Source: an uncultured Eubacteriales bacterium
Lineage (GTDB): Bacteria > Bacillota > Clostridia > Christensenellales > Aristaeellaceae
Direction: 5' to 3'
NCBI GenBank assembly: GCA_900540045.1
Contig: UQEF01000073.1
Location: 1 to 14,781, forward strand
DNA: 14,781 nucleotides
Shown: piece after piece, positions 6,979-13,745 of the stretch
Layout: each line of letters opens with the position of its first letter
How positions within the stretch are numbered: the stretch's first letter is position 1
Program-made: the position numbers and the translations under genes
The notes under the pieces: model-generated
What the model was told of the DNA's origin: nothing
The model's database searches: none
The model's input: only the letters and a program-made list of their open reading frames with translations

Positions 6979-7667
6979 CCGGTCTGTTTGGCGCCGCGCC
7001 TGAACCCATGTCCCTGTGGGCCATGCTGGGCGGCGGGCTGCTGGCGTTCGTCTCTCCCTGCGTGCTGCCGATGCTGCCGGTGTACGCCATGTACCTGCTG
7101 GGCGGCACGGACGCAGCTCCCGGCCGCCTGCGGGTGCTCCGGCGCTGCCTGGGGCTGCTGTGCGGATTTGTGCTGCTGTTCACCCTGATGGGCGCAGGCG
7201 CGGGCGCGCTGGGGTCGCTGCTGAAGAACACCGACCGCGGCACGCTGGATATCGTCACCGGTGTGCTGATGCTGCTCTTTGGCGTGTGGATGTTGGATGT
7301 GATCCACATCCACCTGCCCGCGGTGCCGGGCCTGGGCGGCAGGCAGCCGTCCATGAACGGCTTTGTGGGGTCGTTTCTGTTTGGACTGCTTATCGCCATT
7401 TCCTGGACCCCCTGCCTGACCCCGGTGCTGGCCAACGCGCTGGTGCTGGCAGCCAGCGCGGACAATGCCACCATGTGGACGGGCATTGTGTCGCTGGCTG
7501 TGTTCGCGTTGGGGTTGAGCCTGCCCATGCTGGCCGTGATGCTGATGTACCAGTGGCTCAAAGGCGCGCTGGGATGGCTGCGCAATCATCAGCAGATCAT
7601 CCGCCGTATCGGCGGCGGGCTGATGATCGCCTATGGCGCGTATCTGGTGATCCGCACACTTGTGTGA
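6975..7667 (+). CDS. ccdA: CcdA-type transmembrane thiol-disulfide interchange protein
   Basis: A 230-residue polytopic membrane protein of the CcdA/DsbD-beta family, which moves electrons from cytoplasmic thioredoxin to extracytoplasmic thioredoxin-like partners. The two redox cysteines sit in the expected Pro-flanked motifs: Cys29 in SPCVLP and Cys147 in SWTPCLTP, each within a hydrophobic segment. There are about six membrane segments, a basic loop near 51-57, and a final segment near 213-229. The ATG overlaps the stop of the thioredoxin-like gene as ATGA, so the two are translationally coupled and most likely partners. The 3' end carries an imperfect 17-base tandem duplication (7647-7663 and 7664-7680) that sets the present stop. 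A strong terminator follows. Confidence 0.92.
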   Translation: MTGLFGAAPEPMSLWAMLGGGLLAFVSPCVLPMLPVYAMYLLGGTDAAPGRLRVLRRCLGLLCGFVLLFTLMGAGAGALGSLLKNTDRGTLDIVTGVLMLLFGVWMLDVIHIHLPAVPGLGGRQPSMNGFVGSFLFGLLIAISWTPCLTPVLANALVLAASADNATMWTGIVSLAVFALGLSLPMLAVMLMYQWLKGALGWLRNHQQIIRRIGGGLMIAYGAYLVIRTLV

Positions 7668-7680
7668 TCCGCACGCTCAT
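7647..7680 (+). repeat. Imperfect 17-base tandem duplication across the ccdA stop
   Basis: The 17 bases at 7647-7663, beginning GTGATCCGCAC, are repeated at 7664-7680 with 14 of 17 identical. The unit is not a multiple of three. Copy one encodes VIRTL and the reading frame then stops at TGA 7665-7667, inside copy two. Copy two in its own frame would read VIRTLM followed by TAA, which looks like an ancestral C-terminus. Confidence 0.6.
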
Positions 7681-7730
7681 GTAAAGACAAAAGCGCCTCC
7701 GGCGGACGGGCGGCGCGATAGCGAAACGGG

Positions 7731-7776
7731 AGTGCCCGGCCTGACTTCAAGGCCGGGCGCTCTTTCCTTTCTTTTT
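7731..7776 (+). terminator. Rho-independent terminator of the thioredoxin-like/ccdA operon
   Basis: An 11-base stem (7731-7741 with 7751-7761, one G-U pair) and a 9-base loop are followed directly by a pyrimidine tract ending in TTTTT (7762-7776). This is a canonical intrinsic terminator for the plus strand. It lies about 65 bases past the ccdA stop and in front of the convergent comF end. Confidence 0.85.
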
Positions 7777-7810
7777 GCCTTCCGGCCCCGGCCGGAGGAA
7801 AACGGCCGGC

Positions 7811-8488
7811 CTAGGCATGCAGGGCCGTGAGCAGGCAGACGCGCGTGGCCCCGGCGTCGAGCAGCGCCTGGGCACAGGCGGCAGCGGTGGCTCCGGTGGT
7901 GAGCACGTCATCAATCAGCAAAATGCGCTTTCCGGCCACCTGTGCGCCGTCCGCCACAAATGCGCCGGCCAGGGCGGTGAGGCGCTCTTCCCGGCTCCGG
8001 GTGATCTGCGACGCGCCGTGACGCGTGCGCACCAGCGCTTCCTCCCACAGGACCAGCCCCGTATGGCCGCAGACCGCGCGGGCCAGCAACGCGGCCTGGT
8101 TGTATCCGCGCTCGCGCAGGCGTGACGGATGCACCGGCGCCGGAGCCGCGCCATCCACTGTGCCCATGAGCCCCGACAGGGCCAGGGCCTCCGCCATGCC
8201 CTCGGCCAGCGGACGCGCGGCCGCCGCATCCCAGCGAAACTTGAGCAGATGGCACAGGCGGCGGGCCTCGCCGTCATGAAAATAGGCCGAGATGCATGCG
8301 TCGAGCGGCTCGTGCAGGCTCAATGCGTCCTGTGCCGGAATGCGCAGGGCTCTGAGCGCGGCCTCGCACGCGGGGCACAGAACGCGGCCTTCGCCCTCCG
8401 TCGCCCGCTCGCACAGATGACAGGCCGCCTCCTGCGGAAACAGAAGGGGCAGAAGCAGGCGGCGCGTATCGTCCCAGAGCCGGCTCAC
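7811..8488 (-). CDS. comF: ComF family protein (phosphoribosyltransferase fold)
   Basis: A 225-residue protein with the two ComF/GntX parts. An N-terminal zinc-ribbon has Cys23, Cys26, Cys38 and Cys41 (CHLC...CPAC). The phosphoribosyltransferase-like part has the family signature [12 protein letters not shown] at 120-131 and the PRPP-binding loop [10 protein letters not shown] at 192-201. ComFC is needed for natural transformation in Bacillus and other bacteria, where it assists handling of incoming single-stranded DNA; its chemistry is not settled. Start choice: GTG 8488 overlaps the recD2 stop as GTGA, with a weak GGCGG-type site about 7 bases upstream. The longest frame begins at GTG 8518 and adds 10 residues with a worse context. 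It is cotranscribed and probably translationally coupled with recD2. No comFA or other competence gene is visible here. Confidence 0.9.
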   Translation of the reverse strand: MSRLWDDTRRLLLPLLFPQEAACHLCERATEGEGRVLCPACEAALRALRIPAQDALSLHEPLDACISAYFHDGEARRLCHLLKFRWDAAAARPLAEGMAEALALSGLMGTVDGAAPAPVHPSRLRERGYNQAALLARAVCGHTGLVLWEEALVRTRHGASQITRSREERLTALAGAFVADGAQVAGKRILLIDDVLTTGATAAACAQALLDAGATRVCLLTALHA

Positions 8489-10719
8489 AGCAGAACCGCC
8501 GCCTTCAGGCGGTCGCACAGGGTGGTGTAGCGCCGGGCGACATGATCGTTGCGCACCATCTGGGCGATGACCTCCTCGCGGCCCACCAGCACCACCAGCC
8601 GCCGCGCGCGCGTGAGCGCGGTGTAGAGCAGGTTGCGCGCCATCAGCATGGGCGGACCGCCCACCACGGGCATCACCACCACGGGGAACTCGCTGCCCTG
8701 GCTTTTGTGCACGGTGAGGCAGTAGGCCAGCTCCAGCGCGTCGAGCTGCTGCTTCTGATAGGTGACCAGCCGCTCGTCGTCAAAGCACACGGTCAGAAGG
8801 TGCTCCGCCGGGTCGATGCGCAGGACATAACCCACGTCGCCGTTGAATACGCCCGCGCCCGTTTCCGTGCCGAAGGGCGTCTGCCGGGTATATTCCAGCT
8901 GGTAGTCGTTCTTGGTCTGAATCACCTTGTCGCCCACGCGGAACTCCGTTTCGCCGTGCAAAAGGGCGTCCAGCCCCTCGCGCTCCGGGTTGAGCGCGTC
9001 CTGAAGCAGATGGTTGAGCGCGATGGCCCCGCAATCGCCCTTCTTGGCGGGGGCGAGCACCTGGATGGAGCGGACGGATTCGTCCCGCCAACGCTCCCGC
9101 GGAAAGCCCAGGTATTTGGGCAGGCGCGTGGTGAGCAGCTCGGCGATGGTGCGCGCCGCCTCGGATTGCAGGGCCTTGCGCTCAAAGAAAAAGTCCGTGT
9201 CCCGCGTGCGCAGGATGGGCATCTTACCGCCGTTGATCAGGTGGGCGTTCCATACGATCATGCTGCTCTCGTCCTGCCGGAAGATCTCCGTCAGGCGCAC
9301 GCTGGGCACCGCGTCGCTTTGCAGGATGTCGCTGAGCACGTTGCCCGCGCCCACGCTGGGCAGCTGGTCCGCGTCGCCCACCAGAATCAGGCGCGTGCCC
9401 GGCACCACCGCGCGCAAAAGGCCGCGCATGAGGGTCACATCCACCATGCTCATCTCGTCCACGATCAGGCAGTCCGCCTCCAGCGGATAGTCCTCGCCCC
9501 TTGCGAAGGTGTCGGCGTCGCCGCCATATTCCAGCAGGCGGTGGATGGTTTTAGCCTCCTCGCCCGTGGCCTCGCTCATGCGCTTGGCGGCGCGGCCTGT
9601 GGGCGCGCAGAGCAGAATCTCGTTTTCGGCCTTCAAAAGGCTGATGATGCACCGGATGATGGTCGTTTTGCCCGTGCCGGGCCCGCCGGTCACCACCAAC
9701 ACGCCTTCCTCCACGGCGCTGGTGATGGCGCGCTTTTGCAGCGCGTCAAAGCGCACGCCCAGTTCGCGTTCGTACTGCGCGATGCGCTTGTCCAGCCCCG
9801 CCACGCGCTTGTAGGGCCGCGCGCGCATCAGCTGCGCAAGGCGCAGGGCGATCTCCTGCTCGGCGTGAAAGTACAGCGGCAGGCACAGCGCCTGCTCGCA
9901 GTCCGGCAGGGAAAAGCCCATCAGCATCTTTTGCAAAAGCCCCTGGGCGATCTGCCGGTCCACCAGCTCGGCTTCGGCGCGCAGCATTTTGCAGGCGCGC
10001 TCCAAAAGCATCTCGCGCGGCAGGTAGGTGTGCCCGCCGTTCACGGCCGCCTCGCCCATCAGGTAAAACAGCGCCGCCCGGATGCGAAATTCGCTCTTGG
10101 GGTCGATGCCCATGCTCAGCGCCATGCGGTCCGCCGTGAGAAAGCCCACGCCCTCTACATCCATCACCATGCGGTAGGGATTTTCGCGCACGAGCTCCAC
10201 CGTGTCCTCGCCGTAGTACTTGGCGATGCGCATGGCCAGCGTGGGACTGATGCCGTAATTCTGCAAAAACACCAGCGCCCGGCGCATGCCCATCTGCTGC
10301 AGATAGCTTTCGGCGATCATGGCGGCCTTTTTGGGGCCGATGCCGGGCAGCTCGGTCAGGCGCTGGGGCTGTTCGTCCAGGATATCCAGGGCTTTTTCAC
10401 CAAAACGGCTGACGATCAGCTTCGCCGTGGCCGGGCCGATGCCGCGGATGAGGCCGGACCCCAGATATTTTTCAATGGCGCTTTTGCCCGTGGGCGGGGT
10501 GATGGCGCAGGCCCTGGCGTTGAACTGACGGCCATAGACCGGGTGTTCGGTCCAGTAGCCCTCAAAGGTGACGTTTTCGCCGGGGCTGAGCTCGGGCATG
10601 ACGCCCACCACGGTCTGCTGTGACCGCCCCGAGCCCACGCGCAGCACGGTATAGCCGTTGTCCTCGTTGCGGAAGGTGGTTTCCTGCACTACGGCGGTGA
10701 GCTGCTCGGCCTCATGCAT
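8485..10719 (-). CDS. recD2: RecD2-type ATP-dependent 5'-3' DNA helicase
   Basis: A 744-residue superfamily 1B helicase, the RecD form found in bacteria without a RecBC partner; it acts in DNA repair and replication-fork stability. Domain order: an N-terminal beta-barrel region (1-75), helix-hairpin-helix repeats around [10 protein letters not shown] (90-98) and LPGIGPKKA (124-132), a helicase core with Walker A GGPGTGKT (345-352), Walker B DEMS (Asp421, Glu422), motif [15 protein letters not shown] (448-459), and a C-terminal UvrD_C_2 part with HKSQGSEF (671-678) and motif [10 protein letters not shown] (701-708). The length matches RecD2 of Bacillus and Deinococcus (about 700-800). The ATG at 10719 has an AAGGGGG-type site about 9 bases upstream. 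The much longer open frame to 12108 is antisense to another gene. A promoter lies at 10753-10761, and it overlaps comF at its end. Confidence 0.96.
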   Translation of the reverse strand: MHEAEQLTAVVQETTFRNEDNGYTVLRVGSGRSQQTVVGVMPELSPGENVTFEGYWTEHPVYGRQFNARACAITPPTGKSAIEKYLGSGLIRGIGPATAKLIVSRFGEKALDILDEQPQRLTELPGIGPKKAAMIAESYLQQMGMRRALVFLQNYGISPTLAMRIAKYYGEDTVELVRENPYRMVMDVEGVGFLTADRMALSMGIDPKSEFRIRAALFYLMGEAAVNGGHTYLPREMLLERACKMLRAEAELVDRQIAQGLLQKMLMGFSLPDCEQALCLPLYFHAEQEIALRLAQLMRARPYKRVAGLDKRIAQYERELGVRFDALQKRAITSAVEEGVLVVTGGPGTGKTTIIRCIISLLKAENEILLCAPTGRAAKRMSEATGEEAKTIHRLLEYGGDADTFARGEDYPLEADCLIVDEMSMVDVTLMRGLLRAVVPGTRLILVGDADQLPSVGAGNVLSDILQSDAVPSVRLTEIFRQDESSMIVWNAHLINGGKMPILRTRDTDFFFERKALQSEAARTIAELLTTRLPKYLGFPRERWRDESVRSIQVLAPAKKGDCGAIALNHLLQDALNPEREGLDALLHGETEFRVGDKVIQTKNDYQLEYTRQTPFGTETGAGVFNGDVGYVLRIDPAEHLLTVCFDDERLVTYQKQQLDALELAYCLTVHKSQGSEFPVVVMPVVGGPPMLMARNLLYTALTRARRLVVLVGREEVIAQMVRNDHVARRYTTLCDRLKAAVLL

Positions 10720-10752
10720 GCATTGTATCCCCCTTCGCGCAGTGATGAAGCT

Positions 10753-10761
10753 ATTATAGCA
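10753..10761 (-). promoter_or_regulatory. Extended -10 promoter of recD2-comF
   Basis: On the minus strand TGC-TATAAT gives a perfect -10 (10758 to 10753) with a TGn extension. The -35 position reads only TTTCCC. It is about 34 bases upstream of the recD2 ATG. I could not find a comparably clear promoter for the divergent plus-strand gene at 10855. Confidence 0.62.
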
Positions 10762-10854
10762 TATTTCGCCTGGAAGGGAAACGGCCGGGCGGGCAGGGAG
10801 ACAGGCATGCGGGGCGGGGACGGGGCATATCCTTGCCCAAAAGGAGGCGCGCCC

Positions 10855-12042
10855 ATGCCGGATTTTCGCCAACGACTGATCCTGTTCAAACCCATGCGCC
10901 CGGGCGTGAGCGGCTATGCGCGATTGCAGAGCGAGCGGGGAGCGCTGCTGGCGCAGCTTAACGCGCGAGGGATGGAGGCAGAGAGCGTGCAGGCCTACTG
11001 GTACGGCGCGGGAGGCGAGGCGCGGCTCATGGGCGCTACGCGCGTGAACGCGCACGGGGAGGCGTCCCTTACGGCGGAGCTTCCCGGGGACGCGCTCGCG
11101 CCGGAGCGCCTGCAGGCCGTGCTGCTGCTCAGCGGTGGCGCGGAGCCCGTGCCGCTGATGATCGGCCTGTGCGTACAGCAGAGCGCGGGCAGCCTGCTGG
11201 ACGCCAAAAACGCCGCGCTGGCCCTGTGCGAGCGGCTGGCGCGCATGCAGCAGGCCCGGAGCGTTCCCAAGGCGCCCGTCCAGCCGGTTTCGGGCCCCGT
11301 CGCAGAGCCGCGCCCGCCTGCCCCGCCCCCGCCGGTTCGCCCCGTGCCCCAGCCGCAGGTCATACCGGTAAAGCAGCCCCGAAAGCGGGAGAGGGAACTG
11401 CCGCGGGAGATCTTTTTGCCCGCCATCGACCCGCTGCCCTATGTAGACGCCGCCCGGCGAGCCATGGGGGAGGAACTGCCGGAGCGGAGCGGCCGGCAGG
11501 CGGAAGAGCCGGAGAGGAAGACGGCCGGAACGGATGCCTGCGTTTGCCCGCCGGAAACCGTCGCCGGGGAAAACGCGCGCGGAAAGCCGGAGGCTACCCC
11601 TGCGCATCAGGGGCCCTGTCAGCCTCCTCCTGCGCTCTGCCCTGCGCCACAGGAGGAGGCGGCCCATGCCGGCACGCCTGCCTGCGAGACCGGGGAGGAC
11701 GCTCCGGAGGAACCGGATTTTCCGTTCGCACCCGCCCCCAAGGCGCCGCCGGCGGACCGTCTCCGTCCGCTCCTGTGGCCGCGTGGGTTTGAGGCCCTGC
11801 GCCCCTACTTCGAGCGGGGGATTCCCTGCCGCCTGTTCGACCTGCCGGGCTGGCGCTTTGTGAACGCGGCGCAGGCGGGCGGGCCTGACGGCCTGTGGGT
11901 GGGCATACAGCAGGTCGATGGGCGCGTGCGGCGCGTGGCGTACGCGCACCGCTCCGAAACGCCGCCGCCGGGCGGCCGTCCCTACCGCCCGGCCAGGGGC
12001 ACGGACGGCCATACCTATCAGGTGCTGTGGCAGCGGGTATGA
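10855..12042 (+). CDS. Uncharacterised two-domain protein with long Pro-rich linker
   Basis: I do not recognise this 395-residue protein. The N-terminal part (about 1-130) looks folded and alternates beta-type strands (LILFKP, GYARLQ, VQAYWYG, AVLLLSG) with one probable helix at 113-134. Residues 136-300 are a low-complexity linker rich in Pro, Ala, Glu and Arg, including a PPAPPPP run at 154-160 and several scattered cysteines. The C-terminal part (about 301-395) has an aromatic pattern: ALRPYF, CRLFDLPGWRFVN, GLWVGIQ and TYQVLW. There is no signal peptide or membrane segment. The layout (small beta domain, variable linker, Trp/Tyr-rich tail) recalls poorly studied clostridial proteins I associate with sporulation or envelope, but that is only an impression. 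ATG 10855 follows AAAAGGAGG by 7 bases; the in-frame extension to 10714 would run across the recD2 start. It stands alone, divergent from recD2. Confidence 0.8.
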   Translation: MPDFRQRLILFKPMRPGVSGYARLQSERGALLAQLNARGMEAESVQAYWYGAGGEARLMGATRVNAHGEASLTAELPGDALAPERLQAVLLLSGGAEPVPLMIGLCVQQSAGSLLDAKNAALALCERLARMQQARSVPKAPVQPVSGPVAEPRPPAPPPPVRPVPQPQVIPVKQPRKRERELPREIFLPAIDPLPYVDAARRAMGEELPERSGRQAEEPERKTAGTDACVCPPETVAGENARGKPEATPAHQGPCQPPPALCPAPQEEAAHAGTPACETGEDAPEEPDFPFAPAPKAPPADRLRPLLWPRGFEALRPYFERGIPCRLFDLPGWRFVNAAQAGGPDGLWVGIQQVDGRVRRVAYAHRSETPPPGGRPYRPARGTDGHTYQVLWQRV

Positions 12043-12056
12043 GCGAACCCCGCGAC

Positions 12057-12106
12057 GCAAAAGCAAAGCCGCCGTCCCGGCATGGGGGCGGCGGCTTCGC
12101 TTTTGC
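12057..12106. terminator. Long bidirectional hairpin between convergent genes
   Basis: GCAAAAGC (12057-12064) pairs with GCTTTTGC (12099-12106), and AAGCCGCCG (12066-12074) pairs with CGGCGGCTT (12089-12097), with one mismatch between them and further C-G pairs inside. The stem of about 20 bases reads A-rich on one side and T-rich on the other in both directions. It sits between the stops at 12042 and 12112, so it can serve both genes. Confidence 0.8.
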
Positions 12107-12111
12107 ATGGG

Positions 12112-13620
12112 CTAGGGGTTCTGCGCGTTGTAGAACAGTTCAAAGTACATCTTCATATAGCGGATCCGGCCATAAATCCCCTGAAAAGCCAGATGATCCT
12201 GCTTGAACACATAGGGCTGGCCATCCAGGGGCCGAACGGCGGTCACATCGCTATCTGTCACCCGAATATATTCTTGGCGTTCTAACATATCCTGCTGAAA
12301 CCGGGACGCCTCGCCCGTTATCAGAGATTTGGAGGCGCTGATAGAGGATGTATTCATAATGGTGAAGGCAAACCCTCCGAAAGCGGTCAAGGCGATACAC
12401 ACCGCCAGGTAGACCATGCTGAAACGGGTGCCCAGCAGCTGCGTGGCTGCCATGAGATGCTTCGCCTGTGAATCATTTCGTTCTTCCAACCGCCGGATCA
12501 ACCATCCCTCGGCATAGAGTGTGCTTCCAATGGTGAGGACAAGGAAGTAGACATACAGAATATTATAATAACGGCCAGCCAGGTAATCGGACTGCGTATA
12601 GACACCCGGCACGATAGCGGCAGCAAACAGGCCATAGAGCACAACGAACGTCATCAGTGGATGACGAAAACGGTATTCGCTCTGCTTTAACGGGGTCCAC
12701 ATGACAGGTAAAATCAGCATCAACGCTGCAAAAAGCTGCGGAGTAAGCAATTCGCCAAAAAGATCAAAAGAATCGAGCACAGAGGTAACCAGCGTATTGA
12801 GGACGGAGAGCCTCTCATCACTCATTTCAAAGCGCTGGTTATTTCCCGGAGCGGCAACACTTACGATCATGGCCGCTGTTAAGGCGGCAAAACCGGCCAA
12901 ACAGTGAAAGCGGCTGCGATCCCGACATGCAAAGGCATGAATGGTCATAAGGAACACCAGCACGAAAGCGCCGAGCATCGCACCATAGTTGCCGCCGCCT
13001 ACCAGAATGCCCAGCACCACCAGACATACGCCCCGCCATAGGGCGCGGGCAGTGGACTGAGGCTGACGGCTTCGGAAAATCAGTCCGAGCATGAAAAGCG
13101 TCATGATCCCTGTGATGGTATATACGCCGCCGGTATGCCAGTATATACCGTCGCTAATGGAGGGCATGAACTGGATGAGCAGAATGCATATTGCCGCATA
13201 TACGATCCAGAAAACACTCCGATCAGCACCAGGCAGCGTGCGCAATATGCCTTTGAGCAGATAACCGGCAGACAGGCACAGGAGCGCCAGCATGGTCCAG
13301 TTGCTGAGAAAATACAACCGCTGATCAAAAATCATTGGCGAACAGGCCATATGCAGGGAAGAAGCAAAAGCTCCCTGCCAGTTGGAATAGGTATCTGCGA
13401 CCTTGGCTGCAATGGCACGCGCGACCTCGCCAAGCGAACCGGTTTCGACCCAGGCGGTGGCGCCGGGAAGGGCATAGCCAAAATCGTCGTCCGCCGGATA
13501 ATTGTACACAGCGATGACGATGAGCGGAATCAGCGAGACAAAAAAGACGGCGGCCATCACCCGCGCCAGCGTGCGCCGCGAAAGGCTCAGGGAACACAGC
13601 CGCGAAAATACCTTTGACAT
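12112..13620 (-). CDS. Polytopic membrane protein, DUF6056/GT-C glycosyltransferase-like
   Basis: A 502-residue integral membrane protein with roughly ten or more hydrophobic segments. After the first membrane helix (about 21-38) comes YNYPADDDFGYA with Asp44-Asp46, followed by a loop with YSNWQGAFASS. An acidic motif at the end of helix 1 is the usual position of the catalytic acid in GT-C glycosyltransferases that use lipid-linked sugars. The overall pattern resembles DUF6056 proteins of Firmicutes; I cannot confirm this by profile search, and the substrate is unknown. It has a soluble C-terminal tail of about 85 residues. The ATG at 13620 is chosen because AAGGAGGA lies about 6 bases upstream; an in-frame TTG at 13638 precedes that site. 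Base composition is clearly lower in GC than both neighbours (24 of 60 bases in 12541-12600), suggesting a different origin. Confidence 0.75.
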   Translation of the reverse strand: MSKVFSRLCSLSLSRRTLARVMAAVFFVSLIPLIVIAVYNYPADDDFGYALPGATAWVETGSLGEVARAIAAKVADTYSNWQGAFASSLHMACSPMIFDQRLYFLSNWTMLALLCLSAGYLLKGILRTLPGADRSVFWIVYAAICILLIQFMPSISDGIYWHTGGVYTITGIMTLFMLGLIFRSRQPQSTARALWRGVCLVVLGILVGGGNYGAMLGAFVLVFLMTIHAFACRDRSRFHCLAGFAALTAAMIVSVAAPGNNQRFEMSDERLSVLNTLVTSVLDSFDLFGELLTPQLFAALMLILPVMWTPLKQSEYRFRHPLMTFVVLYGLFAAAIVPGVYTQSDYLAGRYYNILYVYFLVLTIGSTLYAEGWLIRRLEERNDSQAKHLMAATQLLGTRFSMVYLAVCIALTAFGGFAFTIMNTSSISASKSLITGEASRFQQDMLERQEYIRVTDSDVTAVRPLDGQPYVFKQDHLAFQGIYGRIRYMKMYFELFYNAQNP

Positions 13621-13650
13621 CGGAGGTCCTCCTTCCAACCTGCTTTCCTG

Positions 13651-13659
13651 ATTATACCA
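13651..13659 (-). promoter_or_regulatory. Extended -10 promoter of the DUF6056-like gene
   Basis: On the minus strand TGG-TATAAT gives a perfect -10 (13656 to 13651) with a TGn extension. The expected -35 reads TTTCGC, a weak match. It lies about 30 bases upstream of the ATG at 13620 and back to back with the plus-strand promoter at 13686-13714. Confidence 0.62.
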
Positions 13660-13685
13660 CAGATCGAAAAAAGGCGAAACCTCTC

Positions 13686-13714
13686 TTGACTTTTTCTGCC
13701 GGCCCCGCTATGCT
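13686..13714 (+). promoter_or_regulatory. Promoter of the divergent membrane-protein gene
   Basis: -35 TTGACT (13686-13691), a 17-base spacer and -10 TATGCT (13709-13714), one base from consensus in the -35 and two in the -10. Transcription would begin near 13721, leaving a short leader with AGGGAGG (13731-13737) placed 8 bases before the GTG start at 13746. Confidence 0.72.
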
Positions 13715-13745
13715 TTGAGGGAACGAGCAAAGGGAGGAACTGCCT

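Noticed and set aside
7720..7730. 11-base string AGCGAAACGGG also present on the opposite strand at 2395-2405
   Set aside because: Possible fragment of the same intergenic element, but the match does not extend and 11 bases is too short to claim a repeat family.
7780..7810. GGCCGG-rich small palindromes just past the comF stop
   Set aside because: Short overlapping GC palindromes with no T-run on the minus strand; not convincing as a terminator.
8542..10623. 693-codon plus-strand open frame over recD2
   Set aside because: Low-complexity His/Gln/Ala/Gly-rich translation, antisense to an unmistakable helicase.
10720..12108. 460-codon N-terminal extension of RecD2
   Set aside because: The extension runs antisense through the 395-residue gene and upstream of the recD2 promoter; normal RecD2 length is reached from ATG 10719.
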